DNA of 64,000 bases from positions 2,170,001 to 2,234,000 of the forward strand of contig NZ_CBDCOT010000009.1 of assembly GCF_965219885.1 (NCBI RefSeq). Reading direction: 5' to 3'. Positions 1 to 8,337 of this stretch are shown piece by piece. The notes beneath the pieces are model-generated. The model saw only the letters and a program-made list of their open reading frames with translations. It searched no databases and had not been told where the DNA came from. Source of the stretch: Curvivirga sp965219885. Its GTDB lineage: Bacteria; Pseudomonadota; Alphaproteobacteria; UBA8366; Aestuariispiraceae. Both the position numbers and the translations under genes were made by a program. How positions within the stretch are numbered: position 1 is the stretch's first letter; each line of letters starts with the position of its first letter.

Positions 1-524
1 TCTGAAAGCTTGCCGACTGCTTCTTTTAACTGTTCATTGACGTCATTGTTGGTGATTTGATCTGTTTCAGCATCATAAATATCGTAAAAACTACCCACAG
101 GAATAGAAGCTAATAGATTGGCACCTTGAAACGGAGCACCGCCAGACGCGGCACCCAAAACAGTTGCGCCACCATTTGGGCCGGGGGATGTGGATAAGAA
201 GATTGTCTTCTTATCTTGATAGACTTTCATATTTTCACGGGATGCCCAGTCAAAAATATTCTTATACGCAACAGAGAAGCTTCCGTTATGTTCGGCAAAT
301 GAAATAATTAACGCATCTGCTTCTGCAATTTTCGCCAAGAATTGATGGGCTAGGCTTGGTATACCACCTTCATCTTGTCGGTCTTGACTATAAATGGGTA
401 ATTCATACTCGTTCAAATCAAGTGTTTCGACTTCTGCGCCCTCTAACAAACTTGCCGTATATAAAGCTAATTTTTGATTGATTGAATTTTTACTATTGCT
501 TGCACCAAATGCTAAAATTTTCAT
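1..524 (-). CDS. NADPH-dependent FMN reductase family protein (3' end cut off)
   Basis: The minus-strand frame opens at an ATG whose first base is 524 and runs off the left edge, giving about 174 residues. The product starts MKILAFGASNSKNSINQKLA, the phosphate-binding loop of the flavodoxin-like FMN reductase fold. A central segment (LSTSPGPNGGATVLG) matches the second flavin-contacting loop of this family. Such enzymes reduce free or bound flavin with NAD(P)H in the cytosol. The next gene upstream is the LysR regulator on the same strand, 166 bases away, so a shared operon is uncertain. The family is clear; the physiological substrate (flavin, quinone, azo compound) cannot be read from the sequence. 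Confidence 0.85.
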   Translation of the reverse strand, partial: MKILAFGASNSKNSINQKLALYTASLLEGAEVETLDLNEYELPIYSQDRQDEGGIPSLAHQFLAKIAEADALIISFAEHNGSFSVAYKNIFDWASRENMKVYQDKKTIFLSTSPGPNGGATVLGAASGGAPFQGANLLASIPVGSFYDIYDAETDQITNNDVNEQLKEAVGKLS

Positions 525-690
525 CGTTTCCATCCTTGATTTATATGTCTGTCTAAACAAAATATAATTTGAAGGGTTTCAAATTTACAGATGGTGAAAT
601 GAACTTATACTGTTTCCAAAATAATCCTAATGAAAAAATATAATAATTATTAGTTGTTTATATATGTGTAATTAGATCGGTGCGTTATCC

Positions 691-1608
691 TTATTCCAGT
701 GATGAAGCCATTTCAGCCATCATCCAGTCTCTCGCTTTTTGGGCAATCGGGCTTAATCCTTCTTCCTTAGGCGTGATCATATACATGGCATTTTGGCTTC
801 TATAGGTATAAAGCGGCAATCTGATTAATTCGCCTCTCTTGACCAAGGGGGCGACAATATGGTTCCAGCCCAATCCAATGCCGTGTCCATCTAGGGCTGC
901 TTGTAGACTGATTTCCGCATCATTGAATCTTAGGCCTGCATTATGGCCACGATGATTTGGGATACCTGCATTTCGAAACCATTCATCCCAAGTTAGACGG
1001 ATGCGAAAAGGCTCATCCGTATAAATTAGGCGATGGTTCATTAAATCTGCGTTCCCCGTGATACTTGGTTTTTCTTTTAGGTAGTTTGGATGGCAGATTG
1101 GATAAACGAGTTCTTCGGCGAATAGGGTGACATCATATTCGGACCATTTGCCATCCCCAAGCCGAATGGAAATATCAATACCTTCCGTATGTAGGCTAAC
1201 ATCTCTATCCGTGGAATGAAGGCGTAAGGCCACATTGGGAAAAGCTTCTTCAAATAAGCTTAATCTTGGAAGCATCCAGAATTGTATAAAAAGGGTGGAA
1301 CCGGAAATCGTTAGATTCTCCGAAGATTGCCCCACATGTAAATCTTGCGCGGAGTAATAGATATGTTGAAGCCCTGCGGTCACATCTTGATAAAATCGCC
1401 GGCCTTCCTTGGTGAGCTCGATTTTCCGATGACTGCGACGGAATAATGTTTGCCCAAGGCTCTCTTCTAGAAGTTTTACTGCATGACTGATAGCTGGTTG
1501 AGAAACATTAAGTTCTTCAGCTGCTTGCGTGAAGCTTTTATGGCGTGCAGCAGCTTCAAAAGCGAAGAGGGCATTAGCGGATGGAAGTAGGTTTCGTAAA
1601 TTTTGCAT
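691..1608 (-). CDS. LysR-family transcriptional regulator, GcvA-like
   Basis: This 305-residue protein has the LysR architecture: an N-terminal winged helix-turn-helix at about residues 10-70 (FEAAARHKSFTQAAEELNVS, then QPAISHAVKLLEESLG) and a periplasmic-binding-protein-like effector domain from about 90 to 300. The LTKEGRRFY segment and the later WDEWF and GLGWNHIV motifs resemble the GcvA branch. It is divergent from the methyltransferase operon at 1734, with 125 bases between the two starts, so it most likely controls that operon and itself, as LysR proteins commonly do. The effector is unknown; a methylated amine or a catabolite is a reasonable guess from the neighbours. Confidence 0.9.
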   Translation of the reverse strand: MQNLRNLLPSANALFAFEAAARHKSFTQAAEELNVSQPAISHAVKLLEESLGQTLFRRSHRKIELTKEGRRFYQDVTAGLQHIYYSAQDLHVGQSSENLTISGSTLFIQFWMLPRLSLFEEAFPNVALRLHSTDRDVSLHTEGIDISIRLGDGKWSEYDVTLFAEELVYPICHPNYLKEKPSITGNADLMNHRLIYTDEPFRIRLTWDEWFRNAGIPNHRGHNAGLRFNDAEISLQAALDGHGIGLGWNHIVAPLVKRGELIRLPLYTYRSQNAMYMITPKEEGLSPIAQKARDWMMAEMASSLE

Positions 1609-1733
1609 AAATTATATTTATCCTAAATATGAATTTTTTCAACGGTCACAAATCACAAAATCTATGTTTTCTTTATATCAGGTCAGAAAAATGATCATTA
1701 ACAATAATACAGTTTATGAGTGGGAGCATTTAA
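1609..1733. promoter_or_regulatory. divergent promoter region between lysR and the methyltransferase operon
   Basis: This 125-base AT-rich spacer separates the LysR start (minus) from the mttB-like start (plus) and must contain both promoters. A GGGAG ribosome-binding site lies about 9 bases before the ATG at 1734. I could not identify a convincing T-N11-A LysR box or a clear -35/-10 pair by eye. Confidence 0.5.
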
Positions 1734-3302
1734 ATGAGCGTAGCAGAAGAACAATCCACCCGCCGTGGTCGTGGCGGTAGTCGCCGCCAACGCGGTGGCG
1801 CCGCCGCAGCTGAACGTCCACATCTAGAGGTGCCGTATATCACCCGTAATATTCCACCTTACGAAATTCTTGATGAAGAAAATCTGATCAAGATTGAAGA
1901 AACGGCTGATCGTATCTTGGCGGAAGTTGGTGTCGAGATCCATGGGGATGATGAGGCGATCCGCCTGTTCACCGAAGCAGGTGCCAAGGCTATGCATGTG
2001 GCGGATAACAAATATAACCTGACTTTTGAGCCGGGTATGCTACGTGAAATCTTGAAGACCGCGCCGGAAGTTTTTGAACAAGCATCTCGTAATCCCGCAA
2101 ATACAATCAAAATTGGCGGTCGTCACAGTGTAATGGCGCCAAGCTATGGTTCCCCGTTTGTTATGGATATGGATAAAGGGCGCCGTTATGGCACTTTGGA
2201 AGATTTCCAGAATTTCATCAAACTTGCTCAATCCAGTCCGTGGTTTCATCATTCTGGCGGGACAGTATGTGAACCAACAGATATTCCAGTGAATAAACGT
2301 CATCTGGATATGGTTTATAGCCATATGAAGTATTCTGATCGCCCTTTCCTTGGTACTGTAATGAAGGCGGAACAGGCACAAGATAACATCGATATGTGTA
2401 AAATCTTGTTTGGTGAAGACTTTGTTGACCAAAACACAGTTATTATGGGGAATGTGAATGTAAATTCACCTCTTGTCTGGGATGGTGAGGTTACCAAGGT
2501 TATTCGCACTTATGCGGCCGCGGGACAAGGTACAGTGATCGTGCCGTTTATTATGGGCGGCGCAATGGGACCAATGGCGATGCCGGGGGCTGTTGCGCAA
2601 ACTTTAGCTGAAACCATGGTGGGGTGTGCCTTAACTCAATTGGTGCGTCCGGGCGTACCGACAATCTTTGGTTCTTTCTTATCATCGATGTCTTTAAGAA
2701 ATGGAAGCCCAACCTTTGGAACACCTGAACCCGCATTGGGAAGTTTGGTGATCGGACAATTGGCGCGCCGATTGAAATTGCCTTTACGTTGCGCGGGGAA
2801 TTTTTCAACTTCCAAAGAGGCGGACGGACAGGCAATGGTGCAAGGAACAATTTCCTATATGTCAGCGGTGCAATGTGGGGCGAACTTTATGTTGCATTCC
2901 GCAGGTTTTCTTGATGGCCTTTTATCTATGTCCTATGAAAAATTTGTGATGGATGCAGATCTATGTGGCGCCATGCATGGATATATGAATGGGATCACAG
3001 TGAATGAAAATAGCTTGGCATTTGAGGCTATCAAAGAAGTCGGGCCAGCTCATCACTTCCTTGATTGCCAGCATACGATGCAGAATTACAAAACGGCATA
3101 TTGGGAAAGTCGTTTAAACGATGACCGACCTTTTGAAACTTGGGATGAAACAGGCCAGGTAAATGCCTTAACCCGTGCAACTGAAAGCTGGAAAAAGACC
3201 TTGGGCGAGTATGAAGCACCAACTTTAGATATCGCCAAAGATCAGGAATTACAGGAATTTATAAAGGTAAAGAAAGAATCTATGCCGGATGCATGGCATT
3301 AA
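1734..3302 (+). CDS. MttB-superfamily (COG5598) corrinoid methyltransferase-like protein, non-pyrrolysine
   Basis: The 522-residue product matches the trimethylamine methyltransferase (MttB) superfamily across its length. A basic, low-complexity N-terminus (RRGRGGSRRQRGG) precedes the TIM-barrel domain. No in-frame UAG interrupts the frame, so it lacks the pyrrolysine of archaeal MttB and belongs with MtgB-like proteins, which demethylate quaternary amines such as glycine betaine. No corrinoid protein or reductive activase is encoded nearby, so the methyl acceptor must be supplied elsewhere or the enzyme works differently. It is first in an operon with an enolase-superfamily protein 17 bases downstream and a DgcA-like flavoprotein. 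The family is secure; the substrate is inferred only as a methylated amine or betaine. Confidence 0.85.
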   Translation: MSVAEEQSTRRGRGGSRRQRGGAAAAERPHLEVPYITRNIPPYEILDEENLIKIEETADRILAEVGVEIHGDDEAIRLFTEAGAKAMHVADNKYNLTFEPGMLREILKTAPEVFEQASRNPANTIKIGGRHSVMAPSYGSPFVMDMDKGRRYGTLEDFQNFIKLAQSSPWFHHSGGTVCEPTDIPVNKRHLDMVYSHMKYSDRPFLGTVMKAEQAQDNIDMCKILFGEDFVDQNTVIMGNVNVNSPLVWDGEVTKVIRTYAAAGQGTVIVPFIMGGAMGPMAMPGAVAQTLAETMVGCALTQLVRPGVPTIFGSFLSSMSLRNGSPTFGTPEPALGSLVIGQLARRLKLPLRCAGNFSTSKEADGQAMVQGTISYMSAVQCGANFMLHSAGFLDGLLSMSYEKFVMDADLCGAMHGYMNGITVNENSLAFEAIKEVGPAHHFLDCQHTMQNYKTAYWESRLNDDRPFETWDETGQVNALTRATESWKKTLGEYEAPTLDIAKDQELQEFIKVKKESMPDAWH

Positions 3303-3319
3303 GACCGGGGGAGCAGATT

Positions 3320-4504
3320 ATGAAAATTACAGATATTAAAGTTACACATGTGAATGTTCCGTTTGACGCGCCATTTTATTGGTCTGCGGGTCTTTATCCC
3401 GGTGCATCCAAATCTATCATCGAAGTTTTTACAGATGAAGGTGTTGTTGGTTTAGGCGAAGCACCATGGTGGCATTTTGGTGAAATCATCAAAGAAGAAA
3501 TTGCCCCAGCTTTGATCGGTGCAGATCCGCTTGATCTGGCGGATTGTGAAGCACGTTGTGTGCCGCCTTATCAAATCACAGCGAATACAGGTGAAAATGC
3601 TGCGACGGTTGCTTTCGGGGCGGTGGAACTCGCATTATGGGATATACGCGGTAAGGTTTTTGATATGCCGCTCTATAAACTTCTTGGGGGGGCGGTGCGT
3701 AAAGATATTCCTTTTACCGAATATTTTGCCTTTCGTCCTGAACAAAATGGCGCTGGTGGCGAAATGTCACCAGAGGCGATTACAGAATATTGCTTAAAAA
3801 TGCGAGAGGAACATGGTTCCACCTTCTTTGAGGGCAAGTTGATTTTAGGTGATCCAAATTTGGAAATTAAAACGGTGAAGATGATGCGTGAAGCCCTTGG
3901 GGATGAAGCAATGATCCGTCTTGATTCCAATATGCAATGGTCCCTAACCACAGCGCGCTGGGTGTTACGAGAGATCGAACAATATAACATCCGTAACTAT
4001 GAAGACCCTGTGGCGACCTTTGAAGAAATGGCGGAATTGCGTAAGCATTCCATCATTCCTTTTTCAACCCATATTCCGGATTTACGTCGTGCGGTAGATC
4101 TTGGTGCGCCAGATTATTTCGTTTGTAACTTTGCAGCTCTTGGTGGGATTTCCAATACCATGAAATTCATCGCTGCTTGTGAAGCGATGGGGAAGGGTTT
4201 TTGGTGTTATTCAAATGATCTAGGGATTATGACGTCGGCCTATCTGCATGTGGTGGCAGCTACGCCATGGATTACGGAGCCTTCCCAATCCTTATTCCGT
4301 TGGCAAATAGGTGATGTCATTGAAGAAGGGCCTTTCCGTCAAACCAATAATGTAATCCCTGTGCCGGAAGGGGCAGGGCTTGGTGTGAAATTGTGTGCAG
4401 AAAGTATGAAGCGCTGGGCGAAGGATTTTGAGGATAATGGTCCGATGAGCCATTTTTATGATCCGAAAAATCCGGGACGATATCGCAAATTACCATTGAA
4501 CTAA
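3320..4504 (+). CDS. enolase-superfamily protein (mandelate racemase/glucarate dehydratase-like)
   Basis: I start this 394-residue protein at the ATG at 3320, which has a GGGGGAG ribosome-binding site and begins MKITDIKVTHVNVPF; a frame opening 27 bases upstream overlaps the previous gene. The capping domain (about 1-130) and beta/alpha barrel (about 140-370) are recognisable. Two metal ligands are visible: D202 in RLDSNMQW and E228 in NYEDPV. Other active-site positions look altered against glucarate dehydratase-type enzymes: the first Lys of the KxK motif appears as E171 (FEGK), the third metal position reads H251 (STHI), and the catalytic His on the sixth strand reads Y297 (WCYSND). It may act on a sugar acid or betaine-like substrate with a changed mechanism. 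The eye alignment is approximate. Confidence 0.8.
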   Translation: MKITDIKVTHVNVPFDAPFYWSAGLYPGASKSIIEVFTDEGVVGLGEAPWWHFGEIIKEEIAPALIGADPLDLADCEARCVPPYQITANTGENAATVAFGAVELALWDIRGKVFDMPLYKLLGGAVRKDIPFTEYFAFRPEQNGAGGEMSPEAITEYCLKMREEHGSTFFEGKLILGDPNLEIKTVKMMREALGDEAMIRLDSNMQWSLTTARWVLREIEQYNIRNYEDPVATFEEMAELRKHSIIPFSTHIPDLRRAVDLGAPDYFVCNFAALGGISNTMKFIAACEAMGKGFWCYSNDLGIMTSAYLHVVAATPWITEPSQSLFRWQIGDVIEEGPFRQTNNVIPVPEGAGLGVKLCAESMKRWAKDFEDNGPMSHFYDPKNPGRYRKLPLN

Positions 4505-4548
4505 CAGATATAAAAATAAGTAAGAATAAAAGAGATCGGGAGAATTTT

Positions 4549-6588
4549 ATGTCCAGTAAAGACCCATTATTACAGCCGTATCAACTAAAGCATTTAACGC
4601 TGAAAAACCGGATCATGACGACGTCTCATGAACCTGCATATCCTGAAGATGGTATGCCGAAGGAACGTTATCGTGCTTATCATGAGGAACGTGCGAAAGG
4701 TGGTGTGGCACTGACCATGACCGCAGGGTCAGCGGCCGTTTCACGTGACAGTCCGCCCGTTTTTAACAATATTTTGGCTTATAAAGATGAGGTTGTTCCT
4801 TGGTTAAAAGATGTTGTGGATAGCTGTCATGAACATGGGGCAGCTGTGATGATCCAACTCACCCATCTTGGTCGCCGAACCGGTTGGAATAAGGGGGATT
4901 GGTTACCTGCCGTTAGTCCGTCTCATCATCGTGAAGCGTCACATAGAGCTTTCCCGAAGAAAATGGAAGATTGGGATATTGCACGCATCATCGAAGATTA
5001 TGCCGATGCGGCGGAACGCATGCATGCTGCCGGTATGGATGGCATTGAATTGGAAGCCTATGGTCATTTGATGGATCAATTCTGGTCACCTGCAACCAAT
5101 ACACTTGAAAGTGCTTATGGTGGATCACTGGATAACCGGATGCGTTTCACCTTGGATGTCTTGTCTGCGATCCGTAAACGTGTCGGTGAGGAATTTATTA
5201 TCGGTATTCGCTGTGTGGCGGATGAACAAATGGATGGTGGGCTGACCAAAGAAGAAGGCATGGAAATCTGCACCAAGTTGAAAGATTCCGGCAAGATCGA
5301 TTTCCTAAATATTATCCGAGGGCATATTGATACTGATCCCGGTCTTACGGACGTGATCCCCGTTCAAGGAATGGCAAATTCACCACATTTGGATTTTGCA
5401 GGGGAAGTACGTGAACATACCAAGTTCCCGACTTTCCATGCGGCGAAAATCCCAGATGTGGCAACTGCACGTCATGCAATTGCCGAAGGCAAGCTTGATA
5501 TGGTTGGGATGACCCGGGCCCATATCGCTGACCCTCATATTGTTCGCAAGATCATCGAAGGGCGTGAAGATGAAATTCGCCCTTGTGTTGGGGCAACCTA
5601 TTGTCTGGATCGTATCTATCAAGGCGGCGAAGCCCTTTGTATTCACAATGTGGCAACGGGGCGTGAATTATCTGTGCCCCATGTTGCAAAGCCTGCACCG
5701 GATAAGAAAAAACTAGTGGTTATTGGTGCTGGTCCTGCTGGTATGGAAGCTGCCCGTGTCGGGGCGGAACGCGGTCATGACGTGACGGTGGTTGAAGCTG
5801 CAAATAACGCAGGCGGACAAATTGCTTTAACGGCACTAAGTGATCGTCGTCGTGAAATGATGAATATTATCGATTGGCGCGTGGATCAATGCGAACGCAT
5901 GGGTGTGAACTTTAAGTTCAATACCTGGGCCGAGGCAGAAGATGTTAAAGCTATGGACCCCGATATGGTTGTCATTGCGACAGGTGGAATGCCAGATACA
6001 GAAGTTTTGACGACCGGAAATGATTTGGTTGTTTCTGGTTGGGATATTATTTCAGGTGATGCCAAGCCGGGGCAAAATGTATTGCTTTATGATGATGCTG
6101 GGGATCATGTGGCCATGCAGGCCGCAGAGGTCTTGGCAAAATCTGGCGCAAGTGTTGAGATCATGACTCCCGATCGTACATTTGCGCCAGATGTGATGGC
6201 GATGAATTTGACCCCTTATATGCGGGAGCTACAAAAACGTGATGTGACTTTTACAGTCACCTATCGCCTGAAAGAAGTGCATCGTGAAGGCAATCAGCTT
6301 CGTGCTGTTTATGGGACGGATTACAGTGACTTAACAAAAGAGAAAATGTTCGACCAAGTGGTTGTAAACCATGGAACATTACCGCTGGACGACATTTATT
6401 TCGACCTGAAACCGGATAGCATGAATTTAGGGGAATTAGATCATCGAGCTTTACTTGCCCATAAACCACAGCAAGTGAATTCTAATCCTGATGGCAAGTT
6501 CCAACTTTTCAGAATCGGCGATGCGGTTTCAGCAAGAAATACCCACGCAGCCATCTATGATGCGATGCGTTTGATGAAAGATAACTAA
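4549..6588 (+). CDS. NADH:flavin oxidoreductase / FAD protein, DgcA- and trimethylamine dehydrogenase-like demethylase
   Basis: This 679-residue protein has the two-part architecture of trimethylamine dehydrogenase, dimethylglycine demethylase subunit DgcA and N-methylproline demethylase. An old-yellow-enzyme FMN barrel covers about 1-370 (YGGSLDNRMRF near 185). An FAD/NAD(P)-binding part starts at the dinucleotide motif VVIGAGPAGMEAARVG near 388. Between them the iron-sulfur loop has Cys at 346, 352 and 364, but the position matching the second Cys of trimethylamine dehydrogenase is Ala349. It probably removes an N-methyl group oxidatively and passes electrons on, completing the catabolic step begun by the operon's methyltransferase. 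The gene lies 44 bases after the enolase-like gene and ends just before a terminator. Confidence 0.85.
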   Translation: MSSKDPLLQPYQLKHLTLKNRIMTTSHEPAYPEDGMPKERYRAYHEERAKGGVALTMTAGSAAVSRDSPPVFNNILAYKDEVVPWLKDVVDSCHEHGAAVMIQLTHLGRRTGWNKGDWLPAVSPSHHREASHRAFPKKMEDWDIARIIEDYADAAERMHAAGMDGIELEAYGHLMDQFWSPATNTLESAYGGSLDNRMRFTLDVLSAIRKRVGEEFIIGIRCVADEQMDGGLTKEEGMEICTKLKDSGKIDFLNIIRGHIDTDPGLTDVIPVQGMANSPHLDFAGEVREHTKFPTFHAAKIPDVATARHAIAEGKLDMVGMTRAHIADPHIVRKIIEGREDEIRPCVGATYCLDRIYQGGEALCIHNVATGRELSVPHVAKPAPDKKKLVVIGAGPAGMEAARVGAERGHDVTVVEAANNAGGQIALTALSDRRREMMNIIDWRVDQCERMGVNFKFNTWAEAEDVKAMDPDMVVIATGGMPDTEVLTTGNDLVVSGWDIISGDAKPGQNVLLYDDAGDHVAMQAAEVLAKSGASVEIMTPDRTFAPDVMAMNLTPYMRELQKRDVTFTVTYRLKEVHREGNQLRAVYGTDYSDLTKEKMFDQVVVNHGTLPLDDIYFDLKPDSMNLGELDHRALLAHKPQQVNSNPDGKFQLFRIGDAVSARNTHAAIYDAMRLMKDN

Positions 6589-6630
6589 CCCTCACTACCC
6601 ACTCTTAGTTAGTTATTTTCCATTTGAACT

Positions 6631-6667
6631 AAGTCATGCCTATAAATTGGGCATGACTTATTTTTTT
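6631..6667 (+). terminator. intrinsic terminator of the methylated-amine operon
   Basis: A perfect 10-bp stem (AAGTCATGCC / GGCATGACTT) with a 9-base AT-rich loop is followed by TATTTTTTT. It lies 43 bases after the flavoprotein stop and closes the operon before the urease genes. Confidence 0.85.
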
Positions 6668-6783
6668 GATTAAATTTTATTCATGTTTTTATGTGCTGTA
6701 CTACGTATTTATTATTTAATTATTGTAAATCAATGTGTTAGGTTTGTTTTTATATTGGCATGCTTCTTGAGATATAGGGGAGG

Positions 6784-6813
6784 ATGCAAGCGATAAAAGA
6801 AATTAATCCATGA
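6784..6813 (+). other. possible 9-codon leader ORF coupled to ureD
   Basis: The strongest ribosome-binding site before ureD, AGGGGAGG at 6776-6783, is 26 bases from the ureD ATG, too far to serve it directly. It sits immediately before an ATG that opens a short frame, MQAIKEINP, whose TGA overlaps the ureD ATG as ATGA. Translational coupling through termination and reinitiation would explain the layout. The zero spacing between GGAGG and this ATG is a weakness. Confidence 0.3.
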
Positions 6814-7694
6814 ATTATGTTCCTGAAAAACAGGTAATCAAAGAACCAGAAACTTCGGGAAGATCTGAACACGCAATCAAAGTGCATGGTTCGGTTGATT
6901 TGTCATTTAAGAAATCTGGTGAAATTACTTCTCTTGATAAACTTTATTATCATGACCCGATGAAGGTCCTTTTTCCACATGCACAAAAACAAGATCCAAT
7001 TACGGCTGCGATTGTAACTACAGGTGGTGGTTTGTTCGGCGGGGATCGCTATGAGTTGGACATTACATTAGCTGAAAACACTGAAGCCGTCGTTACGGCG
7101 CAAGCAGCTGAGAAAATATATAAAACTTCTGGTCCAGATTGTTTAGTGAACATTGATTTAAATGTGGATAACGAAGCGCGGTTGGAATGGTTGCCGCAAG
7201 AAACGATTGTTTTTGATAAGGCACGTTTTCGGCGTAAAACATGCCTAAATTTAATGTCAAATAGTCAGGTGCTAGCTGGGGAGTTTTTAGTATTTGGTCG
7301 TTTGGCAAGCGGGGAGACGTTGAAAGAAGGTCTTATTCGCGAAGAATGGGATATTTCTGTCGACGGACAACAGGTTTGGGCTGATGCGCTTCACTTGGAG
7401 GGCGATTTACAAGAGGTTCTAAACCACCCCGCGGCTTTTAATAATGCAAAGGCAATCGCTACCTGCATCTATTATGACCTAGAGGCGGAAGGATTTGTCG
7501 AAGAGGCTCGGGATTTTCTGGATGAAAATGAAAAAGTTAGATCAGCAATAAGCTTTGTTAATGGGATATTGATCTGTCGTTGGTTGGCAGAAGATCCATA
7601 TGTTTTGAGGAAGGCATATGGTTCCTTCTGGACAAGGATGCGGCAAAAGACCATGGGGCGTGCTGATCGACTTCCACGTCTTTGGTATTGTTAA
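6810..7694 (+). CDS. ureD: urease accessory protein UreD
   Basis: The 294-residue protein matches UreD (UreH), the scaffold that binds apo-urease and, with UreF and UreG, delivers nickel and CO2 to the active-site lysine. Family segments are visible: the LFPHAQKQDPITAAIVTTGG region near 50-70, GLFGGDRYELDI, and WLPQETIVFDKARFRR near 130. It is the first gene of ureDABCEFG, the usual alphaproteobacterial order, and ends 15 bases before ureA. The start has no ribosome-binding site at normal distance; see the leader ORF just upstream. No nickel transporter is encoded next to the operon. Confidence 0.95.
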   Translation: MNYVPEKQVIKEPETSGRSEHAIKVHGSVDLSFKKSGEITSLDKLYYHDPMKVLFPHAQKQDPITAAIVTTGGGLFGGDRYELDITLAENTEAVVTAQAAEKIYKTSGPDCLVNIDLNVDNEARLEWLPQETIVFDKARFRRKTCLNLMSNSQVLAGEFLVFGRLASGETLKEGLIREEWDISVDGQQVWADALHLEGDLQEVLNHPAAFNNAKAIATCIYYDLEAEGFVEEARDFLDENEKVRSAISFVNGILICRWLAEDPYVLRKAYGSFWTRMRQKTMGRADRLPRLWYC

Positions 7695-7709
7695 AATGGG
7701 GAAGAGAGA

Positions 7710-8012
7710 ATGAATCTAACACCAAGAGAAAAAGACAAATTACTCATTGCGATGGCTGCGATGGTTGCGCGCCGCCGCCTTGAACGTGGCGTAAAGTTAA
7801 ATCATCCAGAAGCAATTGCCTTGATTTCTGATTTTGTGGTTGAAGGTGCACGTGATGGAAAGACAGTTGCTGAATTGATGAGAGATGGTGGTGAAGTCTT
7901 AACCCGTGAACAGGTTATGGAAGGAATACCAGAGATGATCCATGACATTCAGATAGAGGCAACCTTTCCTGATGGCACTAAGCTTGTCACCGTTCATAAC
8001 CCAATTCGATAG
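7710..8012 (+). CDS. ureA: urease subunit gamma UreA
   Basis: The product is 100 residues, the standard length of bacterial urease gamma. It starts MNLTPREKDKLLIAMAAMVA and contains RRLERGVKLNHPEAIALI, both hallmarks of UreA. With UreB and UreC it forms the (alpha-beta-gamma)3 cytosolic enzyme that hydrolyses urea to ammonia and carbamate. A GGGAAGAGAG ribosome-binding site precedes the ATG. The gene is followed by ureB after 11 bases. Confidence 0.97.
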   Translation: MNLTPREKDKLLIAMAAMVARRRLERGVKLNHPEAIALISDFVVEGARDGKTVAELMRDGGEVLTREQVMEGIPEMIHDIQIEATFPDGTKLVTVHNPIR

Positions 8013-8023
8013 GGGATAACACA

Positions 8024-8335
8024 ATGATTCCAGGCGAAGTTATCACCAAAGATGAAACATTAATTTTAAATGACGGATTAGAAACTAAAACGCTTAAGGT
8101 TGCTAATAGTGGAGATCGTCCGATCCAAGTTGGATCTCACTACCATTTCTATGAAACCAATCCAGCATTGGTATTTGATCGAGAGCAAACAAAAGGATTT
8201 CGGCTGGATATCCCTTCAGGTACAGCGGTTCGATTTGAACCCGGACAAAGTCGGGAGGTCACCCTTATTCCCTATCAGGGGACACGAACCGTGTTTGGCT
8301 TTAATGCCAAAGTGAATGGAAAGTTGGAGGCATAG
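8024..8335 (+). CDS. ureB: urease subunit beta UreB
   Basis: This 103-residue protein matches urease beta: MIPGEVITKDETLILNDG at the start, then the PIQVGSHYHFYETNPAL motif and a C-terminal TRTVFGFNAKVNGKL. The subunit packs against the alpha chain and helps position the mobile flap of the active site. It is a separate gene, not fused to ureA as in Helicobacter, and is followed after 2 bases by ureC, so the two are probably translationally coupled. Confidence 0.97.
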   Translation: MIPGEVITKDETLILNDGLETKTLKVANSGDRPIQVGSHYHFYETNPALVFDREQTKGFRLDIPSGTAVRFEPGQSREVTLIPYQGTRTVFGFNAKVNGKLEA

Positions 8336-8337
8336 AT

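Noticed and set aside
1529..1780. 83-codon plus-strand frame overlapping the LysR start and the mttB-like start
   Set aside because: Antisense to LysR, no recognisable protein, and it covers the intergenic promoter.
1734..3302. Pyrrolysine codon (in-frame UAG) in the MttB-like gene
   Set aside because: The frame is uninterrupted; no UAG needs reading through, and no pyl genes are in the window.
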